From Oxalobacter sp. (GTDB taxonomy: Bacteria > Pseudomonadota > Gammaproteobacteria > Burkholderiales > Burkholderiaceae_D), in the NCBI GenBank assembly GCA_018384065.1, contig JAHAYL010000002.1, forward strand, positions 20,320-84,319: a stretch of DNA of 64,000 nt. Direction: 5' to 3'. Shown here piece by piece: positions 37,946-46,697 of the stretch. Made by a program: the position numbers and the translations under genes. Positions within the stretch are counted from its first letter, which is position 1. Each line of letters starts with the position of its first letter. The notes under the pieces are model-generated. The model was not told where the DNA came from. It did no database searches and saw only the letters and a list, made by a program, of their open reading frames with translations.

Positions 37946-39159
37946 GCGGTTTCATGGTGGACAGGATGGAAGGGAATAGCATGACCGGGTTGCCACCGTT
38001 ATCCTTGCTGGATCAGGAAGAACCTTTGCAGAAGGCTTCACAGGATATCCTGGATGATGCCTGCCGTCAGATTGAGGCGGTATTGTCAGGGTTGGGTATC
38101 CCAGCGCGGTTGGTGTCGGCGGTTTCCGGTCCGGTGCTGGCTTGGTATGAGATTGAACTGGCGGAAGGGGTGGAACCAGTCAAGGTCACTATCCATGCCC
38201 GGGATTTTGCCCGTGCGCTGTCGGTGGTGTCTTTCCGGGTGGTTGAGGATGTGGCTGGTTCCAACCGGTTGGCTTTTGAAGTGCCGAATACCATCCGGGA
38301 AAGGATTTTCCTGTCAGATGTCCTGGGTGCCGGGATTGTCCAAGGCAGGGAACCTGTATTGCCGGTCGCTTTGGGTAAAACGGTTTCGGGCAGTCCGGCT
38401 GTCGCGGACCTGGCTGGGATGCCGCATCTGCTGGTTGGCAGTGATTCCAGTATGGAGAATGCCGGATTCCTCCATGCCTTGGTCCTGTCACTGCTTTGCA
38501 GGCAGGCATCTGGTCAGATGCGGCTGCTGTTGGTGGATGTCAGGAACCAGGCGCTCTCTGTCTATCAGGGGATTCCCCATCTTCTGAGACCGGTCATTAC
38601 AGAGGTGCGGAAGGGAATCCAGGCCTTGGATTGGGCAATCCAGGAAATGGAACGGCGGCTCCAGCTTTTTGAAAGGGCGGGTGTCACGGGTTTCGCTGGA
38701 TATCAGCAATCTATTGCCGATGGGAAGATAACCGGTCAGGACCTGCCCCGTATTGTCGTTGCCATCAATGGCTATCCTGACCTGTTTTCCAATGGCAGGG
38801 AAGTTGAACTGCTGATAGCACGTCTTGCGCTGAGAGGGCATATTGCCGGCATCCATCTGGTGCTGGCGGCTGGACAGGTCTCATTCGATACCGTCACTGA
38901 CCTGATCAAGCTGAATGTGCCGACCCGGGCTGCTTTCAAGGTGAGGAGCATGACGGATTCCAGAAGGATGGTCGGACAGAATGGCGCAGAGGCTTTGCTT
39001 GGGCAGGGGGATATGCTTTATCTGTCCAGCGGGTCAGGAACTGTCCAGCGTATCCATGGCGTTTCGGTATCTGATGAAGAGATATCCCGTGTCACGGCTT
39101 ACCTCTGCCGGCAGGACAGGCCAGATGGCAGCTTTACAGCGGTTGGTGGGAATGGCTGA
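37942..39159 (+). CDS. FtsK/SpoIIIE-like protein without Walker motifs
   Basis: A 405-residue protein that follows the FtsK motor plan. Residues about 62-125 match the alpha subdomain (GPVLAWYEIELAEGVEPVKV, ARALSVVSFRVVEDVAG). PHLLVGSDSSMENAGFLHALVLSLL (161-185) stands where FtsK has PHLLVAGTTGSGKS, so the Walker A lysine is lost. LPRIVVAINGYPDLFS (268-283) stands at Walker B without the D-E pair. Later text GIHLVLAAGQVSFDTVTDLIKLNVPTRAAFKV and GAEALLGQGDMLYL matches FtsK. The membrane anchor and gamma domain are absent. Likely not an ATPase; it could modify FtsK or bind DNA without moving it. Confidence 0.85.
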   Translation: MSGFMVDRMEGNSMTGLPPLSLLDQEEPLQKASQDILDDACRQIEAVLSGLGIPARLVSAVSGPVLAWYEIELAEGVEPVKVTIHARDFARALSVVSFRVVEDVAGSNRLAFEVPNTIRERIFLSDVLGAGIVQGREPVLPVALGKTVSGSPAVADLAGMPHLLVGSDSSMENAGFLHALVLSLLCRQASGQMRLLLVDVRNQALSVYQGIPHLLRPVITEVRKGIQALDWAIQEMERRLQLFERAGVTGFAGYQQSIADGKITGQDLPRIVVAINGYPDLFSNGREVELLIARLALRGHIAGIHLVLAAGQVSFDTVTDLIKLNVPTRAAFKVRSMTDSRRMVGQNGAEALLGQGDMLYLSSGSGTVQRIHGVSVSDEEISRVTAYLCRQDRPDGSFTAVGGNG

Positions 39160-39196
39160 TTTATAATGCCGGTATGTTTCAAGGAAGGAGCTTCAG

Positions 39197-39526
39197 ATGG
39201 CAGTCAATCTTGCAGAAAAGTTCGGTATCAGGATCAAGGTGAAATATACCGAAGGGGACAAGGCATCCCTTGACCGGAAACTGCATGACCTGTTCGGGGA
39301 AGACAATGCGAATTTCCGGAAGTACCTGGATGAGCACGGATACAATCTTTTTTCAGCGGATTACCGGGTGTTTGACCGTCATTTCAATGATTTCATCAAT
39401 CAGGTGCCTGAGCTGGTGTCCTATATCCATGACTTCAAGCTGTTCGATGACATCCTGGTACAGCTCAAGGACCTGCTGCCACCTGTGAAGCCAGAAGAAA
39501 TCGAGGCGTTCGACAACCGTCAATGA
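39197..39526 (+). CDS. Hypothetical protein downstream of the FtsK-like gene
   Basis: A 109-residue soluble protein, preceded by AAGGAAGGAGC. It contains FGIRIKVKYTEGDKASLDRKLHDLFGEDNANFRKYLDEHGYNLFS and a long acidic, aromatic C-terminus. I do not recognise the family. It lies 37 bases after the FtsK-like gene in the same direction, so the two may share a transcript. No membrane segment. Confidence 0.65.
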   Translation: MAVNLAEKFGIRIKVKYTEGDKASLDRKLHDLFGEDNANFRKYLDEHGYNLFSADYRVFDRHFNDFINQVPELVSYIHDFKLFDDILVQLKDLLPPVKPEEIEAFDNRQ

Positions 39527-39618
39527 TGCCGGTTACCCGACAGGCCTGCCCATCATTGGCAGCCTGTCCTGGGAACAGCCTGAGGTGCGGTCCCCAGGCT
39601 GAAGGATGCCCTAGGGAT

Positions 39619-40080
39619 TCAGACAGCAAGGGTTTTCAGGACAAGGCTTTCCTGATTGATGTCATCAAAACGCCATGCATCACAGATCTTGACATCGATG
39701 GAATCGACTTTCGGGTGTCCTTTCAGTGCCTTGATGCAGTCAAGGAGTTTGTCTTCATCCGCTGGGCTGCGGGTTTCATATTCAACAATCGCTTCGATGG
39801 TCTGGATGTCCTTGTCGAAGCTGGCTGAGCCACAGCTGACATAGCAGTTGTATTTTTCAACGTGCGGAATGAGCCAGCCGAACAGCAGGTCAACATATTC
39901 AGGGTTTTCTGTATTCCCGACCCAGATATTGTCCTGTACATCTTCGATGGCCAAGGGGGCATTCAGGTTGATGACAATTTCTGCGCAGATCTGCTGATAG
40001 GGACCATAATGCCCTTTTTTCAGCTGGCGCTTGTTCATGCGTTTGAGTTCATTCCTGTTGGGTGTGCCAAAACGGTCCAT
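39619..40080 (-). CDS. Conserved hypothetical, possibly YggL-like (DUF469)
   Basis: About 153 residues from the ATG at 40080 (MDRFGTPNRNELKRMNKRQL...), chosen because longer starts overlap the gene upstream. The layout resembles YggL: a basic N-terminus (MNKRQLKKGHYGPYQQ), a central helix (DLLFGWLIPHVEKYN), and a C-terminal LDCIKALKGHPKVDSIDVKICDAW. YggL binds the 50S ribosome in Escherichia coli. Similarity is by eye and at low identity, so the assignment is tentative. It lies after the 317-residue gene in the same direction. Confidence 0.5.
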   Translation of the reverse strand: MDRFGTPNRNELKRMNKRQLKKGHYGPYQQICAEIVINLNAPLAIEDVQDNIWVGNTENPEYVDLLFGWLIPHVEKYNCYVSCGSASFDKDIQTIEAIVEYETRSPADEDKLLDCIKALKGHPKVDSIDVKICDAWRFDDINQESLVLKTLAV

Positions 40081-40171
40081 ACTGGTCCTTTGATGATGGT
40101 GTTGATTGCGGGCTAAAGGGGCTGGTAGGCCATCGGGATGTTTCCCGTTGCCTGTTCCTGCGCCTGTCCGG

Positions 40172-41125
40172 TCATTTACGTTTGCTTTTGCCTTCCAGCA
40201 CACTTTCCTTGCATTCAAACAGGATCTCCACATGGGCGACAGGATGTGGCCCCGGGATATTGCGGGTTGTGCTTGAAAGGACAAAATTGGAGCCGGTACT
40301 GTAAGCGGCTTTCAAGACCTGATAAGGCGTGATGTCGCCTTCCTTGAAAAGGTCTTCCGGGACAAGGTCGGGGCGTCTGCCACCGATCATGGCAGTACCG
40401 ATGGGATTCGTACCGATGAGTTCCCCCTCAAAACAGGCGATGAGCATATGGCGGCAGGCGGTGACACCGGTGAGACCGAACAGGTTCTTGCCACAGACAG
40501 GGCAATGCCAGTGCGGGGTCTTGGTATAGAGCCAGTTGGTTGCGACGACCTGTTTCTTGCTGCCATCCTCGAACTGGAGTTCTTCTTCTGCCGGTTTTTC
40601 TGGTTTCTGTCCGGATTCTGTTTCGCCAGCCAGTGGGGTACGCCAGGCGATGGCATAACGGTCCACCAGGTTGGCGCTGTGTTTTTCATGGGTGTTCTGG
40701 ACCCGGTCATCTTCAGACCAGGTGACCCTGGGCAGGGGCAGGATGCCAGAAACATAAAGGACAATCTGTTCGACGATGGAATAGGTGGTCGCCATCTCGG
40801 CTTCCATGTCCTCGATTTCGAAATCTGTCGGCAATGCGGTGGTCCAATGCCCGCCATGCTGCATCTTGGCAAGCTCAATCTTCCTGGTCAGGATATATTC
40901 CAGCAGCCTGAGATGTTCCAGCATCTTCTGGATGGACATGGTGCTGAGGTTGTCACCGTAATGCACATTCCAGTCCCGGAGGAAGGTTCGGAGGTCGGAA
41001 ACAATGAATGAATGGGACTGGAGGATTTCCCAGTTGCTGTGCCATTCGCAGAGCATGCTGACAACATGGTGCATTGCGGCGTTGGCAGCATTCTCAAGGT
41101 TTGGGGAGGTGTCGGTGTCTTCCAT
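40172..41125 (-). CDS. Hypothetical protein with a C-x2-C motif
   Basis: A 317-residue soluble protein of unknown family. The N-terminal half is helical and acidic; the middle has HWHCPVCGKNLFGL followed by CRHMLIACFEGELIG, which could bind zinc. The C-terminus returns to a beta-rich part (SNFVLSSTTRNIPGP). It is read leftward, ahead of the YggL-like gene, and after the HAD nucleotidase. No partner that reveals its function. Confidence 0.65.
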   Translation of the reverse strand: MEDTDTSPNLENAANAAMHHVVSMLCEWHSNWEILQSHSFIVSDLRTFLRDWNVHYGDNLSTMSIQKMLEHLRLLEYILTRKIELAKMQHGGHWTTALPTDFEIEDMEAEMATTYSIVEQIVLYVSGILPLPRVTWSEDDRVQNTHEKHSANLVDRYAIAWRTPLAGETESGQKPEKPAEEELQFEDGSKKQVVATNWLYTKTPHWHCPVCGKNLFGLTGVTACRHMLIACFEGELIGTNPIGTAMIGGRRPDLVPEDLFKEGDITPYQVLKAAYSTGSNFVLSSTTRNIPGPHPVAHVEILFECKESVLEGKSKRK

Positions 41126-41160
41126 TTTTCCGTCTCTATCAGGCTTTTCAGGGAATAAAC

Positions 41161-41646
41161 CTATAAGATACCGCGTTCGTGGAGTTCTGCCATGACCTGT
41201 GTCAGGTTTTCAAAAAGGATTCCGATTCCACCTTTGGCGCGCCATTCAGCGATGTTCTTGGGACTGTCGTCTATCAGGACGTCATCTGGTCCGGTGCAGT
41301 AGTGCTGTTTATGGGTGGTCAGCACGACTGTGTTGACCACAACCGTATCCGAGAGGAAACGCCTGACCCAGGCAATCTTGTCATCCCGCACGGTCGGCAT
41401 GTTGCGCTTCGGTTTTGGCATGGCAGTCAGGATTTCGCACCGGTCACCATATTTCCCATAGAGGCGGTCGAACAGATCTTTGGCGCCAGCCATCTGGTCC
41501 AGTGTGTTGAAATAATGGGGGACCTTGTTCAGGACCGCCCACATCGCATCGCTGTCGGGGTTGGCAATGCCGCAGAGTGACCTTGCGCGTGTCCAGAAAT
41601 CCACCAATACCCCATCCATGTCCAAGAAGATTTTGCCTTGATGCAT
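41161..41646 (-). CDS. HAD-family 5' nucleotidase, deoxyribonucleotidase type
   Basis: A 161-residue phosphatase of the 5'(3')-deoxyribonucleotidase kind. The N-terminal FLDMDGVLVDFW carries the two catalytic aspartates (about residues 9 and 11), EILTAMPKPKRN gives motif II, and DVLIDDSPKNIAEWRAKGG gives the last aspartates. It may trim nucleotides or a nucleotide analogue. It is convergent with nothing and divergent from the deaminase at 41727. Confidence 0.85.
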   Translation of the reverse strand: MHQGKIFLDMDGVLVDFWTRARSLCGIANPDSDAMWAVLNKVPHYFNTLDQMAGAKDLFDRLYGKYGDRCEILTAMPKPKRNMPTVRDDKIAWVRRFLSDTVVVNTVVLTTHKQHYCTGPDDVLIDDSPKNIAEWRAKGGIGILFENLTQVMAELHERGIL

Positions 41647-41726
41647 ACCGTTTTCCCTGTTTCTGACAGGTCATCAGTATAGCGGAATGTATGGGACTTG
41701 CTGTATGGCATCTTGGGGAAGCGTGT

Positions 41727-42389
41727 ATGGAAAATCCAGGTGAACTGTTAGAATGTCTTTATCGACAATATGGAACAGCTTATTTTATAGATGCAAAGGT
41801 TATAGGCATCCTGTTGGTTTCCATGGTGCTGCTGGGAGGGGGAATGTCACAGGCGGACGTTGTTGCGAATGAACCGGTTGATGCAGCCAAGGTGGCAAAG
41901 GCGGAAAAGATTATATTGGGGTTGCAGGCGCGGCTGCCTGTCTATACCGCCAAAGGGGCTGGTCCTTTTGTTGCTGCCATCTATGACAGTCAGGGAAACC
42001 TGGTGGTTGAGACTGCCAATTCGGTGGTGGATGGGCAATGCAGCCATAACCATGCCGAGATGAATGCCATCCGTCTGGCAGAGGAAAAACTGGGAACCTA
42101 CGATCTGGGACCGCATCATCTGAGCCTGTATGTGACGGCTGAACCTTGCGTGATGTGCATGGGCGGCATCATGTGGTCGGGTATTGAGGCGGTTTATTAT
42201 GGCGTACCGTCCAAACGGGTTGAGGAAATCACTGGGTTTGATGAAGGCTATAAACCGGATTGGCAGGAAGCGTTCCGTGAACGGGGTATTACGGTATATG
42301 GCAATATCGCTGTTGAAGCTGGCGAGAAAGTGCTTCAGCAGTATATGGATGAAGGCAGGGTTGTCTATAAGCCTGAGCGGGATAAGTGA
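41727..42389 (+). CDS. Nucleoside/base deaminase with a hydrophobic N-terminus
   Basis: About 220 residues from the ATG at 41727, which has GGGGAAG upstream. Residues about 25-45 are hydrophobic (VIGILLVSMVLLGGGMSQADV) and look like a signal or anchor segment. The zinc deaminase domain follows with HNHAEMNAIRLAEEKL and TAEPCVMCMGGIMWSGIEAVYYG. It is closest to the guanine/cytosine and tRNA-adenosine deaminase group. A deaminase in the periplasm would be unusual. The next gene may start by overlap with the stop of this one. Confidence 0.82.
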   Translation: MENPGELLECLYRQYGTAYFIDAKVIGILLVSMVLLGGGMSQADVVANEPVDAAKVAKAEKIILGLQARLPVYTAKGAGPFVAAIYDSQGNLVVETANSVVDGQCSHNHAEMNAIRLAEEKLGTYDLGPHHLSLYVTAEPCVMCMGGIMWSGIEAVYYGVPSKRVEEITGFDEGYKPDWQEAFRERGITVYGNIAVEAGEKVLQQYMDEGRVVYKPERDK

Positions 42390-42421
42390 AAGGCACGGTT
42401 CTCCTTGTGGAAGGTATGGAT

Positions 42422-43264
42422 ATGGAAAATATGGAACATGATACTGGGACAGCCGTTGTTCCTGGCGGACTGATGGAGCCGGACAGTCAGATACCTGTAT
42501 GGGCGACGGAAGCAGGTCCTGCTCCAGATGTTCCGGAAAAGAGGCCACTTGCCGAAGAAGGGGGCGCATATGATCCAAATGACCTGACGGTTCTGGCTGT
42601 CCGTCTGAAAACCGCCATGGCAAAGACGGGCATGACCCAAGCACAGCTTGCCCGTGCCTGCGGGGTGAAACCGCCCAGTGTGAGCGGCTGGCTCAATGGG
42701 AAGGCGAAATATCTCAAGGGGCAGAATCTGCTGGCGGCCGCCAAGGCATTGAATGTCTCACAGGATTGGCTGGCGACGGGGGAAGGTGCGATGCTCCCCT
42801 ACGATGATGGACTGACCGCCATCCCCAATCTCCCTTCCAATGAGTTTGTCCAGGTTCCTATCCTGAACACCCGCCAATCGGTGCTGGATGACCGTTTTGA
42901 AGAGCATCTGTATGAGGAAAAGATGGTTTTCCGCAAGACAGACCTGATGGAAATGAAGGTTTCTGCCCGTTTTGCCCGGGTATTGGCAGTGCCAGATGGC
43001 TGTATGGAACCGACTTTGCGGCAAGGTGGCGTCGTCCTGATCAATACCGAGGATACGGTGCCTCAGGATACAAAAGTTTATACGGTTTTTTACAACGGAC
43101 AGATGTTCCTCCGCCGTCTGGTGCTGGATTTCAGCGATGTTGCCGGTGAACGTGTCTGGGTGATGCGTTGCGACAACCCTGACCGGCATCACTACCCTGA
43201 CCGGCGTCTGCCACCGGATGCTGCTGTTTTCGGACAGGTAGTCTGGTATGGCGGGGCTCTCTGA
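42422..43264 (+). CDS. XRE-family regulator with S24 (LexA/CI-like) domain, altered active site
   Basis: About 280 residues from the ATG at 42422, with GGAAGG 7 bases upstream; other in-frame starts lie close by. The first 50 residues are acidic and look disordered. The helix-turn-helix is AMAKTGMTQAQLARACGVKPPSVSGWLNG (about 65-93). The S24 domain has PDGCMEPTLRQGGVV, where LexA-like proteins have S in GxSM, so the nucleophile is Cys194; the lysine of the usual V-K-R is Arg in GQMFLRRLV (about 226-234). Self-cleavage as in LexA is therefore doubtful. No phage genes lie nearby. It follows the deaminase by 32 bases. Confidence 0.8.
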   Translation: MENMEHDTGTAVVPGGLMEPDSQIPVWATEAGPAPDVPEKRPLAEEGGAYDPNDLTVLAVRLKTAMAKTGMTQAQLARACGVKPPSVSGWLNGKAKYLKGQNLLAAAKALNVSQDWLATGEGAMLPYDDGLTAIPNLPSNEFVQVPILNTRQSVLDDRFEEHLYEEKMVFRKTDLMEMKVSARFARVLAVPDGCMEPTLRQGGVVLINTEDTVPQDTKVYTVFYNGQMFLRRLVLDFSDVAGERVWVMRCDNPDRHHYPDRRLPPDAAVFGQVVWYGGAL

Positions 43265-43317
43265 GCTGTTTTGTCTTTATCTTGCCGGTGGGAATGTAAG
43301 GAAGGAGTGGTCAGTAG

Positions 43318-44118
43318 ATGGCAATCAGGCAATATGTGGTGGATGCATTCACGGAAACGCTTTTCAGGGGCAATCCGGCAGCGGTCTGTGTGATGGATCA
43401 ATGGCTGCCAGATGACCTGATGCAGTCTGTGGCAGTCGAGAACTGCTTTTCTGAAACGGCCTTTGCTGTAAAGGAAGGCGGTAAATACCATCTGCGCTGG
43501 TTTACCCCGGGAGGAGAGATTGACCTTTGCGGCCATGCCACGCTCGCCACAGGTTTTGTCATCCATACCTTTATTGAACCGGGTATTCCTTCCATTACGT
43601 TCTCCACACTGAGCGGTGATTTGACCGTGGCCTGTCAGGCGGGGCGTTTTGAGATGTGTTTCCCATCTTATCTGCTGGAAGAGGTTGCTGTGACACCGGC
43701 AATGACTGCGGCATTGGGGGCGGAACCGGAAGAAGCTTATCTGGCAAGGGACCTGATGTGCGTGTTCAAGGATGCTGATACAGTACGCTCCCTCAAGCCG
43801 GATATGGCACTGGTCGGACAGCTGGATGGCTTGTTGGTGCATGCCACAGCGCCAGATGTACAGTACGACTGTGTTTCCCGCAGCTTCGCGCCGAAGCTGG
43901 CAATTGATGAAGATCCTGTCTGTGGCTCAGGCCATTGCCATATCTTTCCTTATTGGTCACAGCGGTTGCGGAAAAACGCATTGACCGGGTGGCAGGCATC
44001 CCGCAGGGGCGGAACACTTTATGGCCGTTGTAATCATGAACATGGATGTGTTTACCTGTCTGGAAAGGCAGTGCTGTTTTCCATTGCAGACCTTCAGATT
44101 GGTTCAAAGACTGCCTGA
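43318..44118 (+). CDS. PhzF-family isomerase
   Basis: A 266-residue protein of the PhzF/diaminopimelate-epimerase-like fold. The N-terminus has YVVDAFTETLFRGNPAAVCVMD, the catalytic glutamate lies in NCFSETAFAVKE, and the C-terminal half has FAPKLAIDEDPVCGSGHCHIFPYW. AAGGAGTGG precedes the start. PhzF enzymes isomerise small hydroxy acids or related metabolites; the substrate here is unknown. Confidence 0.92.
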   Translation: MAIRQYVVDAFTETLFRGNPAAVCVMDQWLPDDLMQSVAVENCFSETAFAVKEGGKYHLRWFTPGGEIDLCGHATLATGFVIHTFIEPGIPSITFSTLSGDLTVACQAGRFEMCFPSYLLEEVAVTPAMTAALGAEPEEAYLARDLMCVFKDADTVRSLKPDMALVGQLDGLLVHATAPDVQYDCVSRSFAPKLAIDEDPVCGSGHCHIFPYWSQRLRKNALTGWQASRRGGTLYGRCNHEHGCVYLSGKAVLFSIADLQIGSKTA

Positions 44119-44285
44119 AACCATTTTTCCCCCTATTGATGATGTCCATAGGAATCTTCTTAATCCATATGGCTGTCATACTGAATAAACCAACAGGTTT
44201 AGATTTTAATAAAAACAGTGCATAATCGTCAGCATAAGGTTGCTTTTCTCGATTTTTACAATAATCCATGAATTGGAGGGTTTAT

Positions 44286-44660
44286 ATGCTGACTGCTTTA
44301 GGTAAGTTCCTGAAAAAACTCCGTGTTGACCGTGGTGAAGTCCTGAAAGATATGTCTGCCCGGTTGGGTGTCACTGCATCTTTCCTGTCTGCTGTTGAGA
44401 ATGGCAAAAAACGTATGCCGTCTGAATGGAACGGCAAACTTTGCACTGCCTATGAACTGGATGCAGATGCCCGGAAACTGCTGACAGCTGCCATTGCAGG
44501 GACTGAATCCAGTATCGACCTTGATCTGACTGGGCTGGAATCTGCCAACCGTGAACTGGCAGTGTTTTTTGCAAGGCGTTTCGCAGTCTTGGACAACAGT
44601 CAGGTCAAGGCTATCCAGAAAATCCTGCGGAAAGATGAAAAGAACCGTGGGGAAGGGTGA
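44286..44660 (+). CDS. Small XRE-family helix-turn-helix regulator
   Basis: About 124 residues from the ATG at 44286, preceded by GGAGGG. The helix-turn-helix is KFLKKLRVDRGEVLKDMSARLGVTASFLSAVENGKK. A short helical tail follows. It ends 7 bases before the TDT-family transporter and is likely to control it. Confidence 0.85.
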   Translation: MLTALGKFLKKLRVDRGEVLKDMSARLGVTASFLSAVENGKKRMPSEWNGKLCTAYELDADARKLLTAAIAGTESSIDLDLTGLESANRELAVFFARRFAVLDNSQVKAIQKILRKDEKNRGEG

Positions 44661-44667
44661 ACTTCTG

Positions 44668-45606
44668 ATGTTCTTGGAAAAGGTTCCGATGCCGGTTGCC
44701 GGTGTGGCGCTGGCGGTTGCAACGCTGGGTGGGTTGTTCAGGCTTTATGGTTTTGAAATCCGTCCTGTACTGGGAATTGTGTCTGCCGTGCTGCTGGCAT
44801 TGCCGTTGTTGCAGTGCCTGTGTGTCCGTGGACAGTTCAGCAGATATATGTCATCGCCTGTCATGGCATCCATCATCGGGACATTCTCGATGGCGGTGAT
44901 TGTCCTTTCTGGTTATCTCAGGCTGCTTTCCGGAACATTGGCGTTTGCGGTTTTCCTGATTGGCGGGGTGCTGCATACACTGCTGATTGGCTGGTTCACC
45001 TGCCGGTTCCTGTTCCAGGTGCCGGTTTCAGGGATGCTGACAAGCTGGTTCATCCTGTATGTCGGCTATGCAGTGCTTTCCATTGTGTCCCCGGTTTTTG
45101 GCTTGCAGGAAACACTGGGTCAGTGGATTTTCTGGTTCAGCCTTGCCATGTATCTGGTGCTGATGCCGTTCATGGTCTGGCGTTATTGGGTTTTCCGGGG
45201 AGTCCCTGAGCCTGCAAAGCCGCTTGTCTGTATTTATGCTGCACCTCCTGCGTTGTGCCTTGCGGCGTATCTGCAGATTGCAGCAGAACCGGCCGCCTGG
45301 CTTGTCTGGTTGCTGGCGGCGTTGAGTTTCACCAGCTTGGTTGTGGTGGTCTGTTTCCTGCCAGGCCTGCTGAGACTGTCTTTTTATCCCAGTTATGCGG
45401 CGTTCACTTTCCCGTTCGCCATCTCAGCGATGGCAGGACGCCTGCTGGAGCTGTTCTGCATAAACGCAGGAGGCATGGCGCTGGTCTGGCATTGGATAGC
45501 TGTCTGCCAGACGGTATTGGCATCTGCCCTGACAGCCTATGTCCTGCTGCGGTACCTGATGGCAATTGCCCGTGGAACGGCTGAAGGAAAACCGGCAGGG
45601 GGATGA
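44668..45606 (+). CDS. TDT-family transporter, tellurite resistance / dicarboxylate type
   Basis: About 312 residues from the ATG at 44668, placed by the upstream GGGGAAGGG and the end of the XRE gene. Ten membrane helices are visible, among them GVALAVATLGGLFRLYG, FLIGGVLHTLLIGWF and FYPSYAAFTFPFAISAMAG. The pattern, with the aromatic PSYAAFTFPFAI, is that of the TehA/Mae1 group, which moves tellurite, anions or dicarboxylates. Whether it is a channel or carrier cannot be told from the sequence. Confidence 0.88.
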   Translation: MFLEKVPMPVAGVALAVATLGGLFRLYGFEIRPVLGIVSAVLLALPLLQCLCVRGQFSRYMSSPVMASIIGTFSMAVIVLSGYLRLLSGTLAFAVFLIGGVLHTLLIGWFTCRFLFQVPVSGMLTSWFILYVGYAVLSIVSPVFGLQETLGQWIFWFSLAMYLVLMPFMVWRYWVFRGVPEPAKPLVCIYAAPPALCLAAYLQIAAEPAAWLVWLLAALSFTSLVVVVCFLPGLLRLSFYPSYAAFTFPFAISAMAGRLLELFCINAGGMALVWHWIAVCQTVLASALTAYVLLRYLMAIARGTAEGKPAGG

Positions 45607-45737
45607 TGTACTGGGGACCTGTAAGCTGTTGATTGTTGCGCTGATTGTTGTTTCATCTGCATTTATTGCCCTCATTTCTGCCATTGATACCCATTTCACC
45701 TTAAACTACTGTTTTCGCTGTTTAGCAGGTACCCATT

Positions 45738-46286
45738 ATGGAAAATCCAAACCAGACAGAAACCGTTATCCGTGAAGCCCAGGAAATCAACAAGCTGCTG
45801 ACCCAGCGGCTCAATACCAGCCAGACCAGTTCTGATGAGGAATTCAAGGCTTTGCTGCATGCTGTCACAGTGCCGATGATGACCCTGACAGCCAAGATGT
45901 CGGGAGAGTCTGAGGCTTTTGTGCAGGATGTCTGTGATGAAGTGTTCAAGGCCATCACCGGCAAGGCCCCACAGCGCGGTGATGATGGCAGGATCCAGAG
46001 TGCCCGTTCTGGCCAACCGATGGATGCCACCACATTGTTTGAATCTACCATGACGGATCCTGACATGATAAAGGGGGCTGAGACGGCGAACTATGCATTG
46101 GCGGCTGCCATGCAGCAGATGGCGGATACCCATTGGGGAAGACCGGTTATCCGGGCACGTATCATGGTCATGGTGATTGTCGGTCTGCTGAACCGCATTG
46201 CGGTGGAATCAAACCATCCGCTTGACCATTTTGATACGGTCCGTGATGCGATGCAGAACATCCAGAGCAATATGGGCTGGCGTTGA
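45738..46286 (+). CDS. Hypothetical helical protein
   Basis: A 182-residue soluble protein I do not recognise. The N-terminal half is acidic and helical, the C-terminal half has KGAETANYALAAAMQQMADTHWGR and RIMVMVIVGLLNRIAVESNH. It is followed at 46310 by a strong terminator, so it forms its own transcript. It lies in a run of small unknown genes that includes a CARF protein. Confidence 0.6.
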   Translation: MENPNQTETVIREAQEINKLLTQRLNTSQTSSDEEFKALLHAVTVPMMTLTAKMSGESEAFVQDVCDEVFKAITGKAPQRGDDGRIQSARSGQPMDATTLFESTMTDPDMIKGAETANYALAAAMQQMADTHWGRPVIRARIMVMVIVGLLNRIAVESNHPLDHFDTVRDAMQNIQSNMGWR

Positions 46287-46309
46287 TGCCGGAGTGATCC
46301 TGTTTCCTG

Positions 46310-46345
46310 ACGGCAGAGGTTTTCATCCCTGCCGTTTTTATTTTT
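46310..46345 (+). terminator. Intrinsic terminator after the 45738 gene
   Basis: ACGGCAG and CTGCCGT form a 7 bp stem with a 12-base loop, followed by TTTTATTTTT, 24 bases past the stop codon. Confidence 0.85.
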
Positions 46346-46439
46346 GGACGGCTGTGCCATTGCCATTGGAATCGGGTATGATGTCTGGAACAGGAACGGA
46401 TGGATGTTCTGTGACTGTCCGGTTGCAAGGAGGGCATCG

Positions 46440-46673
46440 ATGAAATTTGAAGATGATATTGAAGTGGTTCTTGAGCAGGATGCTGTCAGTGAAGAACAGT
46501 TGGAGCAGTTCTGCAAGGAATTGCAGGAAATATTGGCTTCGGACAAGGTGTTCGGTCAGCTGCTGCTGAAATCGATGTCTGATGCGCCTTTCCTGGACAG
46601 CGATGTCGCGGATGAGGATACCCAGATGGCACTGCTGCTCGCAGCAGAAAACCCAACGGGTGTGCTGCATTGA
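46440..46673 (+). CDS. Small hypothetical acidic protein
   Basis: A 77-residue protein from the ATG at 46440, with AAGGAGGG upstream. Very acidic and helical (MKFEDDIEVVLEQDAVSEEQLEQF...). No known family. A strong terminator follows at 46698, so it is a separate short gene. It is convergent with the CARF gene. Confidence 0.6.
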   Translation: MKFEDDIEVVLEQDAVSEEQLEQFCKELQEILASDKVFGQLLLKSMSDAPFLDSDVADEDTQMALLLAAENPTGVLH

Positions 46674-46697
46674 CAGGGGTTCAGATGCTTCGCTGAG

